A stretch of DNA of 64,000 bases from Urechis unicinctus (lineage: Eukaryota > Annelida > Polychaeta > Xenopneusta > Urechidae), in contig CM067354.1 in assembly GCA_034190875.2 (NCBI GenBank), forward strand, positions 46,671,037 through 46,735,036. Reading direction: 5' to 3'. Below are positions 41,255-55,013 of the stretch, one piece after another; position 1 is the first letter of the stretch, and every line of letters starts with the position of its first letter. Position numbers and translations under genes: made by a program. Below the pieces are notes generated by a model, which did not search any database, was not told where the DNA came from, and saw only the letters and a list, made by a program, of their open reading frames with translations.

Positions 41255-41997
41255 GCTTGCATACTAACCAGGGACTATGTACATATGCTAACAGCACACT
41301 GATATGATACATAATAATGAAACTATGTGGATAGTGTGCGTAAAATGCTACCTCGAAGCAGTCTCCTCGGGATATTAAAGCGAGAGGTATCCGGTTAGGC
41401 AAAGTAAGACGTATAGACGTGCAAATGACAATTTCAACAAACTTGTTCAGGCTGTAGAAGCTTATATATCACATATTACTCCCTAACTTGGACGCGACAG
41501 AAATTGTTGCGACACTTTTTGCTGGTATAGAACCTGAACGTATCTCCTTAAATTGCGCGATGCACCGCATATTGTATATGATTTTTTAAACTAGAGATAG
41601 ATACTCAACACGTATGATTTGACGATAACATGCATCTAGAGTTCTAGTGGTAACAGATGTAGTTTTGCCTTGGCTTAAATCCACATCACATCATCTCAAC
41701 GAAATGGCCGTCGGTCAGATAGCGAATGACTTCCACCACTTCAACAAAATGCGGGGTAAGACATAAAATAATAAATGTCTTGTATGTAGCAAATTTTCAA
41801 TTGCGTCGCTAATTGTGATATTCTGGCCTACGCCATATTATCGCGGCCTCTCTTTATATATATTTTGCGAAATATCTGAAGACACAAGTTAGCTTACATG
41901 GTAGAACAGAAAATAAGCGCGAACACGACACAGATGATTTTATGGCACTTGTGGGCACTGAGCTTTACTCGGTGACTTTCCTTGTAGCGCTGGCAGA

Positions 41998-42270
41998 AGG
42001 GAAGTATTCTTCTTGTTTCAGGGAACGAGATATCTCTTGTATGTCTGAGCGTTCGGATTATATTTTCTCGTTCTAGGTCTGAAACAACTAAGCAATGTTG
42101 AAGCATTTAGCGAGCTGAATGACTTCATATTATTAATGTAGTCGACTTGAAAGCGCTTAAGGGAAGTATTCGGTTTCTAAACTATTGTGTTTCTCGCAGG
42201 TCTGAAAACAACTATGACATTAGCAAAGAATATTATTAATGTAGTTAAATTCGCTGTCATTAGCAAAGAA
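41998..42270. repeat. Diverged, nested direct duplication
   Basis: The landmarks AAGGGAAGTATTC (41998 and 42160), TCTNG.AGGTCTGAAA.CAACT (about 42073 and 42197) and TATTATTAATGTAGT (42128 and 42230) occur twice in the same order. The second copy has lost about 60 bp between landmarks. Inside the second copy CATTAGCAAAGAA is itself repeated (42218 and 42258). This is the pattern of a tandem duplication followed by internal deletion and a second, smaller duplication. Confidence 0.75.
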
Positions 42271-43624
42271 CAGCTGTCACAGTATGCTTGAATATCGATT
42301 CCTTTATCTTTGTACGATGACAATCGGGAAGAAATGTTCTCCTTAAAATGACATTACGATATCCAGGCTGACAGTACTCCATCGGAAAGATCTAATTATT
42401 GTGGGCAGCTGACGCTCACGTATCAATATTTTAGCTATCGTCCCGCGCCAGATGATCAAAATATCGCTAATGCCCTAAAAAGCGGGACATCTGTGAATAT
42501 AGCGAAAGAATGCCGATCTATAATAGGACAGACGTTCTCGTTAATTAAAAATTTTGGGCTGATATATAGCGTATATCTCTAACCACCCACCCAAAAAGTA
42601 ACTCAAAATAATTAACTTGGCGCTCCTGATAATCCAGCCATAATGTGTTACATCACCATTAATTCCCGTACAAATGGAAGTTTTGTGACGAAACTTTATG
42701 TGGCGGAGAATCGAGGTGCATATTATTCGAGCCGAAAAAGTGCCCTCTGGAGTTTGATATTTTGATACAATTGAGCTTCGTGTTGACGTTGCGGTACTTT
42801 GGTTTTTACATTACAGATGACTTTTTCACACAATTAATCCCTCCTGGCTCCCAGTAAAAGAAGTGATCCATGGCAACTCACTATTGAGGGGAAGCAAGAT
42901 GTTTTGATCGATGGGCCAAATGACGTTGCGACTGAACATAAAACACTGCGCCTCTTTAGAGTTATCCAGCCGACCACTATTGTATCGGTGCTTACAAGCA
43001 AGATATATACATTTCAAATCCGAATAATGTTTCTGCTAATCTTAATATGTAACGTTTATTCCTCTATATTCTAACAGCTTGTCTTTTAAAATATTGGTTA
43101 TGATGCCACATGCTCATGAGATCCCCTGTGTCGCTCAAGGGCAAAGCATTCATTCTAGGTTCCATGGGTATCCTGCCTCCCGTAACATGGCTTAACGACC
43201 AGCCTATTTAAACACCGTTCGGGAATCATATAGTTCAGTAAAGGGAATGTTCAGTTTTTGTTGGTGATATATGCTTTAGCATTTATAGAAGAAAAAAAGT
43301 AGCAACACGATGCACAAATGATGCCTCACCACCTCTCTTCTTTCTTTAACAGCAGCTGTCTACATGATGTAGATTGCAGCATAACAATTTGCGCATACTA
43401 TTTCAGCGTTGTAATAGCCTTTTTGGGGATGATTGTTAATGAATGTATGGATACCTTTTCTCGACATTTATATTAACTTATATCTCATAATGGTGTTAAA
43501 GGCACCCGGCTTTATGCATATATTGCCTTTAGACCGTGCGATACAGTGACTAACATAGTGTAGACAAAGATAGAGCAAATGTGATGTATCATCCGTTGGG
43601 CTTCGGCATATATATATCAAATCC
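42271..43624. other. AT-rich sequence, nothing recognised
   Basis: Only short frames without motifs and no arrays until the 44-bp minisatellite begins. Confidence 0.45.
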
Positions 43625-43972
43625 CATATACACATTAGGTCGAGTAACTTACATCTCATACCGACATCCATATACGCATCAGGTCTAGTGACTCACACCT
43701 CATATTGAAAACCATATACGCATCAAGTCTAGTAACTTACACCTCATATTGACACCCATGTACGCATAAAGTCTAGTAAATCACATCTAACGTTAAAAAC
43801 CATAAACGAATCAAGTAATGTAACTAACACTTCATATCAAAAACTGCATACGCATCAAGTCTAATTTCTTACACCTCATGATGAAACAGATACACATATC
43901 TGGCTTGTAACGCACTTCTTATATTAAAACCCATGAACCCTCAAGTCCAGTAACTTCCATCTCTCACATATT
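43625..43972. repeat. 44-bp minisatellite, about eight diverged copies
   Basis: Units of the form CATATACGCATCAAGTCTAG followed by TAACTTACACCTCATATTGA start near 43625, 43669, 43713, 43757, 43801, 43845, 43889 and 43933. The spacing is constant at 44 bp although the copies differ at many positions. Early and middle copies are most alike, and the last two are the most decayed. The period is not a multiple of three, so it is non-coding. No internal hairpin is obvious. Confidence 0.9.
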
Positions 43973-46900
43973 TTGCTGCTTTAAAAGCGATTTGCATAAT
44001 AATAATGCTTTGTTCAATCATGCAGCAACAAACTGATGAATAACTTCTTTGGTGTTTACATATCCTGGTCACAAAGAATGCTTGCATCGCATTTCCTCAC
44101 TAACTGTTTCAAATCAGTCACCTTATAAGGGCTCTTCATCAAACAATGTTATTCGTTCATGTGTATGTGTTGTACCGGGGCTAAGTATGCAAATTATCCA
44201 ATATCACTGACAAAGGTTCATTTTATGAAATCTTGTGTTGCTTATATGCTGTAGCGCTCTAACAGTCTGACAAATGTATTATATCAGCGAATTCCATGAA
44301 ATGTATGCGAGATACAAACCTGTGTGGTCGATGTGTCTTTTGCTGTGTTTTATGCAGGATCTTTTTTTTATAAAGGAAGCCATCTATCGACCACAGCAAA
44401 TGTATGCATTTTAAGGAAATTCGGTGGCACCGCAGGTATGTCTCGTTCATTGTTATAGTTTTAATGCTTTGGTAAAACGGCTCTTTGAAATATTATGTAC
44501 AGGTTGTAAGCATCATATAATTTTTACACGAAAAGTTCTGTAAGTAAGTTAGCATATTAGTTACGCTTATTTCAGCGAATCAAACCAACTCAAATGCACC
44601 ATATCGTGACGGGATAATTTACAAATATTGACCAGTTAAAAATGACTTAAATTGTTTGGAAAATACATGCATTTATGTAGCTTTCCAAAAGGTTGCCGAT
44701 AATTTTACTCTCAGTAGCTTTAAACGTAAGCGAAAGATTTTTAGTTATGATACTTAGCAGGTGCAACATTGTGGCGTTAAACAGTGAATTATGCTTATTC
44801 AATACACAGGGCCATGCGTGGAATGATGACAGTCAAGCATCATTTAAACATTTTCGTATCACCCCGCATATTCAACACAATGTGCTAAAATGGTTTATGT
44901 TATGTGTTCCTCCCATAATAATTCTTTCGAAAATATTATTTATGTAGATGTAACGTTAAATAAAAAGTGCAGACGATTAGACTATCATTGCTAGAGGTCT
45001 AACGAGTGCAATCTATATAGAAGATATTCAACCTCAGGCATTAAGTATACACAAGAATAACACCGCCTCAGCAGTCTATTTATGCCGAAAACCTATCATC
45101 TACCCAGGGCCCATTCGTGCAATGTTGATAGCCGTCTGCTGGGCGATTGATATACATTGATGGACTGTTTATCTGCTGCTTTGAAGTACCTACAAAGAGA
45201 TCATCACACACTATGATTGCTACAGCAATAATCGACTTCTATGTTCGTCTAGATTGAAACTCTTTCTACCCAATAGATTGCAGGCGCATTACCAAAAACA
45301 AAAAAATAAGAGAACGCAACGAGCAGAAAATACAATAGAACGGCCACTGTCAAAACAGCTACCTGCAGATTTTGCCTTATTCATATCGCTGCTAAGCAAA
45401 ATTCAGCCAATTGAGAAGTACGGATGGAGTAGAGGTGCTAGGGTTGATGATGACAATATTCTTGAGAAATCGAGGGCTGATGGATAGATTACCTCCTGCA
45501 CTGGCGCTAGAGCCGGCCAGTATTAGTCGACTGACATATAGGAAAGATCACAGAGAAAACTCTGATCGATGATCCTTCAATATTTCGTACTTGCGTAGAC
45601 ATGAGCTATTGTACATTATGCATGGCGTATTGAGATTCTATTTTAGCAAGATATGGCATTCATCGGTTGATGAAGTTGGCGCCGAGACAACACCACACGA
45701 AATCAAGCAGATGTTTGAAAGAATGCTGAAAGTACTTACCAAATTAAAGAAATCAGTCTGGTCGGTGCATGACTGGAATGGATATGATTTACGTCCGAAT
45801 CGGCCGTCTGTTTTCTATTGTAAAGATCGGCATGTTCCCCGGTACCGTGTTTTTGCCGGGGATTGTTTGCTCCTTGTCATTGCTTGTCATTTACTCCATT
45901 ACAGCTCATGCAAATATGCAATGATGTTTAATGTCATAAGACAAAAAATGTTTACAAGCATAGCGGGAATTGTTCATATTGTCGTATGATTTTGTCGCCA
46001 CTGTGGGATGATAATCTGCCTGTTGCGAGAGAGAAATAAGGTCGGGAAAACAAAAAGAATGTTACACGTTTTCCGTGCATATCGCTTATTTGCTCCTTTA
46101 TGGATACATCGGTATATGTGAGTTCAGAGTAGGAGCGCATAGGTTTATGTAGCAGCTTTGTGATCCTCTCAAACAATCCGCTCAATGACTTTTATGAGAT
46201 CAACTTGAGCAAAACTTCCAAAAGCTCAATCAGAATATGCTGGAAGGTAAATCAACGTGCCTCTACAATAATCAAGAATATTCATGTCTGCTTGAGATGC
46301 AAATGAATGCATAATTATCGTTTCGATGAATTCGTTCATTCTTATTTTCATTGTCAACCGTAACGGATATCTGAAATTGTATATGATCCTAGGGCAGTTG
46401 CATTCAAACTTATATTGGTGTCTGTATAGCCCAACAGCAAGTAATGACCCTGATTAGGAAACGACAATAACGCGCACAGGTGAAACTTAGTAAATATGTT
46501 AATATATACTGCTCGACGTAATTGTGGAAAACATCATACTTTTCGCATTTTAAGTATAATGCAAATGTGTGTGAAAATTAACCAGCCCCGAGGCTTATGA
46601 TGGCATTGAACAACGAGACCTGGATACACGTATCCTTTGTGTATGAGGCGAGGCTATGCCTGACCGGTCTTTACCACCAATATGAGGTCACAATCCCTGT
46701 TATACTCTAGCACATAGTATCGGAACCATTAGAAGGCATTTCTTCAAACACTTCGCGCGTCATAATCCGTCAATCATTGGCAAATGTATTGAGAAAGGCA
46801 GTATGCGCTAGCTCTCTTATGTAGTATATATCTTACCTCGCAATTATACATTTTGGAACATTGTCAAATCTATACACTTGTACTCCCTATATCATCAGGT

Positions 46901-48865
46901 ATATTCATTTATATTTCTACTAAGAGCTATAGCTATAATGCATGCGCATTTACTCAACATTATTATTAAAAGACAACGTGGTCTCCTACGGAATTCAAAT
47001 GGGTGTGGGGCGGATCAGCACAAATCTTTGTTAGCAGGGCTCACCATCGCAACGGCTTAGTTAAGCGTATCTCAGGGAATTGGCTTAGTTTAAATCTTTG
47101 TGTCTTTTAGTCTATCAAAATCTTGCTGAGCATCGTCGCATCATGAGCCGTGTATATTAGCTGTAAGCCGGTCTGGGTTGGCTTCCATATTACAGTATTT
47201 GCCATGGATAGTGATTTTGAAATGAAGTCGGAGTGATAACGGTAAATGAGTCGTATTCTTTGCAGGCTGAAACTGAACCTTTACCGTGCACTGTTGTTAC
47301 CTATCACGATAGATACCAGCATCATTCGATTCTTAGGCCTCTTCAGTGTAGGAGGGAATGTAACCTTATCTTGTCTGCTGGTTTAACTAAGCCAACTTAA
47401 TTACCACGAAATATCAGGTTGGCTTACCAACGACCGAAGTTAAGGGATGATGTAGTGCTTATTAGATTACATACGTTCGAAAGAACTTATCCCGACGTGT
47501 CAAAACCCAAATACCACTGCCTCAAAGCTTAATGCGATGGCAAGGTATCCAAAGCGACTAAAGTGGACAATTTATTTTATAATGTTTTACAGACGTTTCT
47601 AAAGGTTGTCATTGATAGAGCAAACGTTCATTGCAGTTTACTTGTAATCAATATCGATCGATACCATGTTTGTTATGAATGTCGTGTCAGGGAAACAAGG
47701 GGTAGCTTTAGAACCATGCTTGCTTAACAAAGCCGCCGATCAATGATGAAATATTGATCACCTTGGCTTAATTGCGAGCACGCGTCGAGTTCAGCGCCTA
47801 ACTAGCCTCTAATAACTGGCGTTAATGTTTGTCGTGATTGTTTGGGATTGGACACAATAGCCCTGATGATTTGTTGGAAGGAATATGGTAATCCGGGGAT
47901 GTGCATTGATTACTATACATGTTATGAGGCCCTTCACGTCCACGTTACTCTGTACCTGGAAAGTTTATCGTCTCAATCTATGGTAAGTGATAACTTAAAA
48001 TGTCATCGTGAGTTTGCTCCATGCTTTCTCCCTATCAATATAGACGCAAACATTATTATAACGTGTTATTATCTATATTTCATCGGTCATCTTTTCTATA
48101 TCTGCCTCTATCAGCTGAGCAATAACTGGTGAGTCATTACTGTGAGCCTCTGGCGCCCTGCTTTGAGTGACATTATCAATGTAATCTGATAGCACATAAA
48201 AAACGGTTATTACACCAAGATGTCATAGAAAGATGTCAAATACCACGTCAAGCTACGGCTATGGCAACGTTGACATTACACGGACATTGCTTCATGCCGC
48301 GAAGCTTAGGGTTTTCATATTGGATTCTCAGACTCATGTTACGACAAAATGCTAATTCATTCGTTGTAATGGGAAAACATTATCCACATGACAGCATTTC
48401 CCTATACCATCGTCATTGCTCTCATTTATGCTGCTTATCGTAGCTAATGAACCTATTATAGTTGTGATGCACATGATCTGCCGCCAGTAGGTTTTAACCA
48501 ATGACAATATGTCATGCGCATGATGATACACAGGGTTGTCAGTTGTGTCAGTTTAAAATGATTGAAATAAATATGTATATGATGTTGGAACTATTGTTGA
48601 CTTCGATCACCCTGTTACTATTATACTATTAATTTGGTTGTTCGTGACGTCGTAAGTACGTCTGCGCGTGCTGACAAGAGCTAGTTACAGCACCTAAATA
48701 GTTTTATCATTGCTTTCTGAACAGAAAGCGCGCCGGCATTGCATTCTCTGTGCACGTGCTAGCCATTATGGATATTATAAGAGGTATTTGTATCATCAGT
48801 GATCTTCTCTGATATGTGGGCCGTGGTTAAAGAGGACGTGGACTGCAACGATTAAACAGACACGA
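43973..48865. other. Gene-poor AT-rich sequence, nothing recognised
   Basis: The two longest frames, 45254-45487 and 45591-45989 (77 and 132 codons, both plus), lie close together. I checked them as possible exons, but they show no family motif and no convincing GT-AG pair joining them in phase. A 132-codon frame is near the upper end of what chance gives here. Confidence 0.4.
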
Positions 48866-49089
48866 TGTATAGATATATAAATGTACATGTATATATGTAC
48901 ACATACAGACACACACATACACACATACACACACACAACCACATATATATATACATATATATATATATTTATATATATATACTTATATATATATGCATAT
49001 ATATATAATACGTATATATATATGTTTATATGTATACATATGTATATATCTATATATATATATATATACATATATATCTTATATAAACT

Positions 49090-49129
<40 letters not shown>

Positions 49130-49172
49130 CATGTATATTGTTTGTGTGTTTTTGCTTGCCGTGTGTGTGTGT
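48866..49172. repeat. Compound (CA)n/(TA)n/(GT)n microsatellite
   Basis: A left CA-rich block (about 48898-48942) is followed by 190 bp of interrupted (TA)n, then a right GT-rich block (49139-49173). The ends are roughly complementary, so like the array at 1.0-1.3 kb it could fold back on itself. Frames of repeated Tyr-Ile codons across it, on both strands, are artefacts. Confidence 0.95.
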
Positions 49173-50390
49173 CGCAATGTTATTGCTTTCGGCAGCTAGG
49201 CCATGTACGACTAGCGGTATGAGTATAACTGTGACGGTAGCGCCCTGCTCTAAAGAAGACTGAAATCATTTATCAACTCTATGATGAATTGATTTCCTGT
49301 TGTCAATTACACAGCTGCTACGATGCGTATATTTTATAAATGCTACTTTGGTCGTCCTATGTGCTTAGTAACGCATTTCGTCGCTTCAACTTGTTGTACA
49401 ACCTATGGCAGCAATTAAACGAAATGATATCCAAGTAGCCATAGCGTGTCTTCGTAGAGTAAATCATTTACAATGTAGTTATGCTTTTGGTATATGTGTT
49501 TGTTTTTTGTCTCTACGGGCAGTCTATTTAGAGATACCAGTAAACATAGATGCGTGTGCAAGTGGCATAACTTGGTCTACATACACTGAGAAAGCTACTC
49601 TTTTTTGCACATAGCAAAAGAGTAACATTAATATTGATTAGGTAAAAGCCGCCCGGAAGGACTACAGCCATGATATAAGTTATGTATTTCTGCATGTGTG
49701 CAACTAGTAAACAGGATGTTTAAGATTGAAATGTTTCCATGTTTACTTTATTCATGGCTATTGATCTGCTGATTTTATTTGGATCGCACGTGGCTAATGC
49801 CTCTATGAATAATGTAATCCAGAAATAAACAAAGTACAACGTTTATGATGGCGTGCCTCACGGCATTATGCCCTGATTGTATCGGAATGTATATCACATC
49901 CTGACTGTTACTTTGTCCACCCATAGTTACATTCTGCATCGTATTGAAATGACAAAACATAGAGATGGCATAATCATTTGCTGTCTTCTGAATACCAACG
50001 ACGGCATATGTTGATACCGGCTGATGTTCCTAAGTAACAACATAACATCAGCCATCCCACTTAAACGTACCACCATGGTTGTGTCATTTACATAATGCCG
50101 CCATGGGCTAAATATACAGCTATTCAAGTTAAATACGTTAACGTTTTGTAAATATAGTAAAAACTGAAATACTCTGGTAGTTCAGATTATTAATCGAAGG
50201 TAGTCTTCAAAGCCTTTAAGTTGCATTTTTCACAGAGCTATTGCATATACCAACACCCATAGCCATATGTGATCTGAATCAATGATTTTTATGAATATCA
50301 TCCCCCACATTTGGTAACCCAAAAGCGTTCCAGTCTGCAGAGATAACAGCTTAATATGAATGAATTTATGTAAACATAGTACGTGCAGCT

Positions 50391-50514
<124 letters not shown>

Positions 50515-52163
50515 GTTATTGATATGGATTTGAATAATAGACTGTTGAGCTCTGTACAACTCGACTGCTGTATATCCCTAACTAGCGCTGTGACTTGTCA
50601 TCACGTGCCAAGTATATAACCGTGTGCAAGGAAACTAACCATATGGGTTATACACACTATTATGTTTATAAACGGAGTTCAAAGCTCTAGGAGGTGAAAA
50701 AATTTAATCGTCACAAAAAAATCATAATGCATCAGTTGCAACGGAATAGCTCGTGCAAACGTGACCCCCAAGATAGCATAAACCGCAATGACTTGGTCAC
50801 CATTCCTTGTTTAATTCAAATGGCGCCGTTAAGTGCAGGTTGGGTCATGTAGATAGCAGTCGGCAATACGTAGCTGCATTGTAACCTCTCTGATTGAATA
50901 AGCAATGACCATCTTTTCACTCTTAAACAAGGCTACATTGAATGATTCAAAGGCAATTCAGTTTTTCGTTAACCCCAATGAATAGTCGATTGAATCATGA
51001 TCATAGTGCATGAGTAGATTATGTTACAACTGCCTTCAGCAAGCATTAATTGACGACGGAAAAATGCTACTGGTGTGGTGCGAGGCTGCCGTTGCCTTGC
51101 AACTATTGTTATATTCCAAAGACAATGAAAACTGACTTGAATACATGACATCGAATATTAGATTAGGTAAGTTTGAGCTAAATAAAGCAACACATCGACG
51201 ACAACACGTTGCTTTTAGTAACATTTTAAAACATATGCATACGTTTATATTCTTGAAATCAGATTGAAATTTTACAACACACTGATTTCATATAATCGGC
51301 TGACAAATCCAATGCATACCTTGGACATTTGTTACAATCGGCTTCTACCAAGATATCCGCCATGCTAGTGAATAATAAAATGATGAATAACCACATTCAC
51401 ACATGCACATCTGTTCATATTTCAAGTAAATGGTGAGGCTATTTAAGAAGGTAAGGCGAGAACAAATGTGCGATAAAATATACCAAGTTCGGATTTGACT
51501 TTTTATTGATAGTTTGGTGTCACGCTATGGCTCAATGATTACGTAAACAACAAATGTGATATTGTAGGACAATTTATACTGTGGCATTTCTTCAGGGAAT
51601 CAGATTTTTATTCTTGTCTATCCAGTTATTATAAACCTATTTGTAAGCCTGAATGTAAATAATGTTCATGTACATAGGTACGAAACATCTGGCCTCTGGA
51701 AGTTGAAAAGGATGAGTATATTCTTGGAAACCCCACATGAGCAATCAGACGTTGCCACTTTCCCGATATGCTAAGCTCAACAGCCCCATATTATGAAATA
51801 TTCCCTTCTTATATTAAGGCTGAATGCTAGATATTGCTTGGTGACGCTCACGTGTAAATGGTCTACGTTCCATTCATTCACTTAGGCGAAAATGCTAAAA
51901 CTGCATATTTTTTTCAATATGATAGCCTACATGGGCCACCTGTATCTAAGGTCAGATAGAACCATATGCATATCGGTATGTCGTCCTTTTTTCGCCAAGC
52001 TTTGTTCAACAGTCAATGCAAGGATTAAACGACAAACGACAACCGCTGCATATATGTGTGCCAATACTCTTATATAGTTCTATGCTAATGCAAACACCCT
52101 AATTTATCTACACATATATTATACATTTTCAATATGTGTGCATATATATAGATTGTGACGCGT

Positions 52164-52167
<4 letters not shown>

Positions 52168-52218
<51 letters not shown>
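52168..52218. repeat. (AT)n microsatellite, 51 bp
   Basis: An uninterrupted AT dinucleotide run. Confidence 0.97.
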
Positions 52219-52221
<3 letters not shown>

Positions 52222-54323
52222 TATCGAATTGATTTCATGATGCACAATGCCCTTCCTGAGTCTTCAACTAACCCTTAACCTTTTTCAATGAGAGGTTAGC
52301 CTCTAAGTTGAAGATTGAAAAACAAATGGATTACGAAAATTGCTCGAAACCGACTCGAGGATACTGAATTGAAATGGCAATCCATTATTTGTCTGGGCAG
52401 TGATATAATTCGGTTAATTTTAGGTTGTCCCACACAATTTTGGGACGAATTAGTGTGAGTTTCATCGAAAGTCTGAGAGTAATTAAATCGTTTATAGCTG
52501 CTATCGTTCCCGTCGGCCTGGCACATATTTGCACAGACGGAAACAGCAGTCATCCTACTGAGCAAGCAGGCTGGGTTGTGAGTTATGGGCTAGCTCTAAG
52601 CAGACGTTTGTAAGAAGCGATGTAATTTGTCCCAGTGTCTAATCTTATACACATTGCTTTAGCAACATTGTCGAGCCGCATTCGTTGTAGCGTCTGTAGC
52701 TGACTCTATAACTATTAACCGGACCATGTCACCTCATTATTAAATGTAATTGTGAGTATACTGAAACATTTCATTCACTTTTTCAGCCAACTTAATGGCT
52801 TATCATCTAGCATTAGCTTTCAAGGTTAATTCAATGTGTAGTAACTGAATAAATACTACCATCGGCACGTAAACGTGTATTAGATTGCTTCTTGACGTGC
52901 GAATGGCAACAAATAAAGCAATATATCGTCCAGTTTAGTACTTTTGCTGCTAGAGGTGATAGTCATGATGCAAAACTATCACCCAAATTGTTGCAAATCA
53001 GATTTCAGTGCCAAATCTGGGCTCATTTACGAACTGCATTTACACAAGTGAACCCAGTGCTCGATAACATCCGTAGGTAACGTCTATTTAATCCTAGTTC
53101 AGGGAACTCATTCAAGTCCTGGTTGTAGAACAGTGCCTCTCTTATTAAGTTAATAATGGGTCGTTGTAAGGAACCTCTACCATTCTCAGAAACGGTCGGA
53201 TCATTATTATCATCTTGATCTAAACGTTGCCATTTTGCCATTATATTGCAAGAAGAACCCAACGCCCTTAATTTGTCGCACATGTCGGTTAAATGCAGTT
53301 TAGCATATGGCAGATCTGTGTCTCTGCAGCGCGACTGCACTGTGTTGATATACAGCATAACCACCAAGGCAGAAAGACTTTTATCTCTTTAGAGGGCGCA
53401 AACAAGGCGAAATCTATTGTCAGCAGCTCACGGAGCTTCGACCGTTATGTAACACAATAATTAGTTGGCTGCAATAAACCCAATATATGCTTGCGACCAT
53501 CTGTGCGATCGCATAAGGGTAAATGAGATTGCATGTAAGATGTCTGCATACTGCATTCATTATTCTACTGCAAAATGCTATACCTCTTATTCAATGTCGT
53601 TGATACGCTATGTGCTTAACATGGTATGCTGACAATTTCGTATGCAGCCTCAACGGTCCCCAGGCAGAAGATGGCGTTTTTGATTAAAGACATTAAAAAA
53701 GTAAATTCTATTGTGATATGGAAGTAGTATAGTCGGGATAATTTCGATCACTTGAAGGACTGGTGTAAAGTAATTGTTAAATATTTCACTTACGAGTGGC
53801 CTTATAGTCGAGTAGCTTTCTAGAAATTAAAAGTATGCGTAGTATTCTGCGTTGTTTAAAACTGAGGGGGTCATGATTAGCCATCTTGAAGTCTTTTCTT
53901 GGCGTTACTTTGCGAGTGGCATGTTGTGAGGCTCCGATAGAGTTGTGTTTGAATTAATCCATACCCAGAACAGCGCCATATTGTCTTTTGGGCTTCCCAG
54001 ACTTGATTTACCACTTAAGGGATATTCACTATTCTTTGACACTGTCAATTACTTTGGGGCCGAGAGTAAATAATTGATTGCCCTATGCCTGATATCACCT
54101 GTCGTTAGATGTACGTTCGGCAAAGGCTCAACTGTGTGAGATCATGTCCACAATAAACCAGGTGAAGAGACTATCATACATTGTGGCTCCAGCTCTCCAT
54201 TTCGCCTAAATAATTTTCAGTCATTATGGTTGAGTCATTAACTAAAATCACCATTTCTTGTTTCTGTCAGTAGTATGTAAAGTATATAACCAAAACCTAC
54301 TTTGGAAGTAAGCCTGTGTACTG
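52219..54323. other. AT-rich sequence bordering the gene-like island
   Basis: The longest frame is minus-strand 53023-53367 (114 codons). Its Asp-, Asn-, Arg- and Leu-rich composition is somewhat protein-like, but it has no motif and chance length. I see no exon that I can connect to the P2X7-C-like domain at 54.3-54.7 kb. Confidence 0.4.
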
Positions 54324-54656
54324 TCAATTCTTGTCAAAGAAGGGGTATCTGATCTTCCACAAACAACAAGAGAAAGTTACTCTCCTGTTGCACTCCCCCA
54401 AAAAGCCATGAATACACAGAACCAATTGCTGATAGGCGCCGTATATATGCATCTTTTTTTTGTGGTCATCGTCAACCGCATCTAACTCCCATAGCAAGTC
54501 CTTTCCGGTACCTATTAATAACCTCAATGACCATCGGGTCAAGCACAACTCCTTTCATCTGAGGTAGTGCATATGTGCAAAATTCTGGGCTGTTGGTGCA
54601 ACATTGCCGCTCCACAGGTGTAGGCATTTCCCTACATTGAAGGCAGATGCACCAGT
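54324..54656 (-). pseudogene. P2X7 C-terminal-like cysteine-rich domain, frame-shifted
   Basis: Read 5' to 3' on the minus strand, the first frame (54656 down to about 54501) gives WCICLQCREMPTPVERQCC, a further Cys, then VLDPMVIEVINRYRK. Moving one base at about 54501 (inside GGAAAGGAC), the second frame continues DLLWELDAVDDDHKKKMHI, YGAYQQLVLCIHGFLG, NRRVTFSCCLWKIRYPF and a stop. The order W-C-x-C-x2-C, a Cys pair, a hydrophobic L-D-x-x-V segment, then YxAYxQxxxxxHGxLGxxNRxVxxSCxxxxIRxxFP is the signature of the P2X7 intracellular 'ballast' domain. That domain binds zinc through its cysteines in the receptor. In invertebrates it is common as a stand-alone domain of unknown role. There is no P2X channel part here. 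The exon probably begins at 54656 after a 3' splice site (CTTCACCAG). The one-base shift breaks it, or is a sequencing error or a tiny polymorphism. Confidence 0.78.
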
Positions 54657-55013
54657 CTGGTGAAGTGGTAGTTTATGGAGGGTGGAATCCTTCTTTCAGC
54701 GGAGTGGGTTGTCGGGGGATTGTAAGCGCAAACTGTGGCTGTCTGTCTAACCATCAACTAGCAACTGCCACATCCCATCCAAATCCAGCCACCACACAAA
54801 AATGGGAAAATAGTATGAGTAATTGAAAGTCTTCATTTCGATGGATTGAATATCTTCAATGCAAATTGCTCTCTGTGACCAAAATTGCATGAAGGTTTTT
54901 GGAGCAGCTCAAGAGTGTTAACTGCTGAGTTGTACATTACATTCAATTTTTCTTTCCATGACAGCTCTAAGATTTAGCAGCCACTCCACTCTGCTGTAGG
55001 GCCTGGTTAGTTA

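Noticed and set aside
41115-43972. Tandem arrays considered as possible CRISPR arrays
   Set aside because: Units are contiguous without unique spacers and the host is eukaryotic.
45591-45989. 132-codon plus-strand frame, with a 77-codon frame just upstream
   Set aside because: No domain signature, no in-phase splice pair, and a length near the expected chance maximum for this base composition.
53023-53367. 114-codon minus-strand frame with Asp/Asn/Arg-rich, protein-like look
   Set aside because: No motif, no splice sites and a chance-level length. Kept only as a note because it borders the gene-like island.
54647-54826. Plus-strand frame with VVVYGGWNPSFS resembling a Kelch blade
   Set aside because: It is the antisense shadow of the cysteine-rich domain exon and its intron. 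No second Kelch repeat exists.
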